Assembly (NCBI GenBank): GCA_007922305.1
Contig: ML677351.1
Location: forward strand, 10,135,558-10,199,557
Source of the DNA: Dermatemys mawii
Taxonomy: Eukaryota; Chordata; Testudines; Dermatemydidae
DNA: 64,000 bases
Reading direction: 5' to 3'
Position 1 is the first letter of the stretch. Each line of letters begins with the position of its first letter. Positions 63,191-64,000 of the stretch are shown here, piece by piece. A model generated the notes under the pieces. It ran no database searches. It was not told where the DNA came from and saw only the letters and a list, made by a program, of their open reading frames with translations. Made by a program: the position numbers and the translations under genes.

Positions 63191-64000
63191 TATCTCATTC
63201 CTGACACTGCTTACACAACAAAAAATGAACACGCCAATAAACCTTTTAGCCTTCAGGGTGGGAACATCAATATTTTATAAACTCTAAAAATAAATGTAGT
63301 GATTAGGGAAAGCTACCTGGGAGCTCTAGAGTCTGAAGTCTTCTGTCAGTCCACTGCCCTTGCTAGTATTTATCCTCTCCCCTTATGTTAGATTTATACA
63401 GGGGGAGTGAACCCTGCGTTCAGTTCTCCTCACACCACTGAAGATCATTTATTTGAATGGAGCTACAAGTGATTTACACAAAGATGAGGGGAAAAAATCA
63501 AGCCTACTAGTTATAGTTTCAAGTGTCCTTTTCCATTTCCATACAGGGCATCCCTGATCTGGAAAGGGAGGTGTCTTCTGCTATTGGTCCAGGACAAGAA
63601 GCAGTGTATCAAGCCAGTACAAAGCAGTTTAATTTCAAACCTGGGATTGAAGCACATTTGCTAGGCACAGTGGGGAAAATGCATCATTGCTAAGAGCACT
63701 AAATGCCTTGTCATTGGTACAAAAGAGGAGTATGCTTAACTCAGGTTAATGGGGTTAACCCAGCTATGGGGAAAGGAGAAGAACAATTTTTTTCTAGGTT
63801 GCAGCAGCGTTCATGATTTCCCATGTTTCTTTTGTACAAGTACCCCATGTAGATGTGGCATGAGCCTTTGCTTTTCTCCAGCACATTCATTAATAGTTAA
63901 GTTATTGCTCATAGCAACACCTATGTAGTCAATACCTGCTTTTGTAACTGGGGCAAGGACAGACTACTTAATCTGCAACATTCACAGAAGCTGACTGGTT
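63191..64000. other. No gene seen
   Basis: AT-rich sequence to the end of the window. No recognised repeat or gene. Confidence 0.45.

Noticed and set aside
1..64000. tRNA or rRNA genes
   Set aside because: I saw no intact tRNA cloverleaf or rRNA similarity on reading. The tRNA-like signals are confined to MIR-type SINE remnants.

Overview
This is repeat-dense, AT-rich vertebrate genomic DNA in which I find no convincing host protein-coding gene. The repeat types point to a reptile, most likely a turtle: CR1 LINE 3' ends, Penelope-like elements (PLEs) whose ends begin CAGAGGGGTAGC, PIF/Harbinger and hAT DNA transposons, MIR-like SINEs, palindromic Chompy-type MITEs and Ty3/gypsy-type LTRs. 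The organism and family names come from memory of these families, not from a search. The stretches between repeats look intergenic or intronic. A 400-base assembly gap lies at 15609-16008.

Layout. 0-7 kb: AT-rich DNA with a CR1 tail, a short PLE insertion and small palindromic MITEs. 7.2-10.4 kb: an LTR, a broken minus-strand gypsy pol and a plus-strand CR1. 10.9-19.6 kb: a Harbinger MITE, a hAT element with a perfect 8-bp target duplication, the gap, a second hAT element carrying transposase remnants, three PLE pieces and a GC-rich non-autonomous element. 21-30 kb: a PLE tail, a probable solo retroviral LTR, MIR pieces and a Harbinger MITE with an internal tandem duplication. 31.0-35.3 kb: a complete Harbinger element. 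36.4-40.4 kb: a decayed relative of it with the same gene order, interrupted by a hAT-like insertion and a solo LTR. 43.7-45.6 kb: a PLE with a 516-codon open frame covering the reverse transcriptase core and a GIY-YIG nuclease. 51-53 kb: a solo LTR and a second PLE. 55-64 kb: a CR1 tail, a compact hAT element and a complex repeat with a 46-bp minisatellite.

The main autonomous system is the Harbinger element at 31039-35344, bounded by TAA duplications. Its plus-strand DDE transposase and minus-strand Myb/SANT DNA-binding protein are convergent genes. The Myb gene fits a two-exon model with in-phase splice sites, but carries a one-base frameshift in a G run.

The most interesting observation is a third, plus-strand reading frame inside the Myb intron. 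It is preceded by a matching splice acceptor and is still recognisable at the protein level in the decayed second element, where the inferred intron is almost the same length (229 versus 227 bp). A second theme is a series of PLE-derived insertions of 72 to 1938 bp, several flanked by 11-13 bp duplications. These show that the dispersed short CAGAGGGGTAGC sequences are ends and fold-back derivatives of the PLE.
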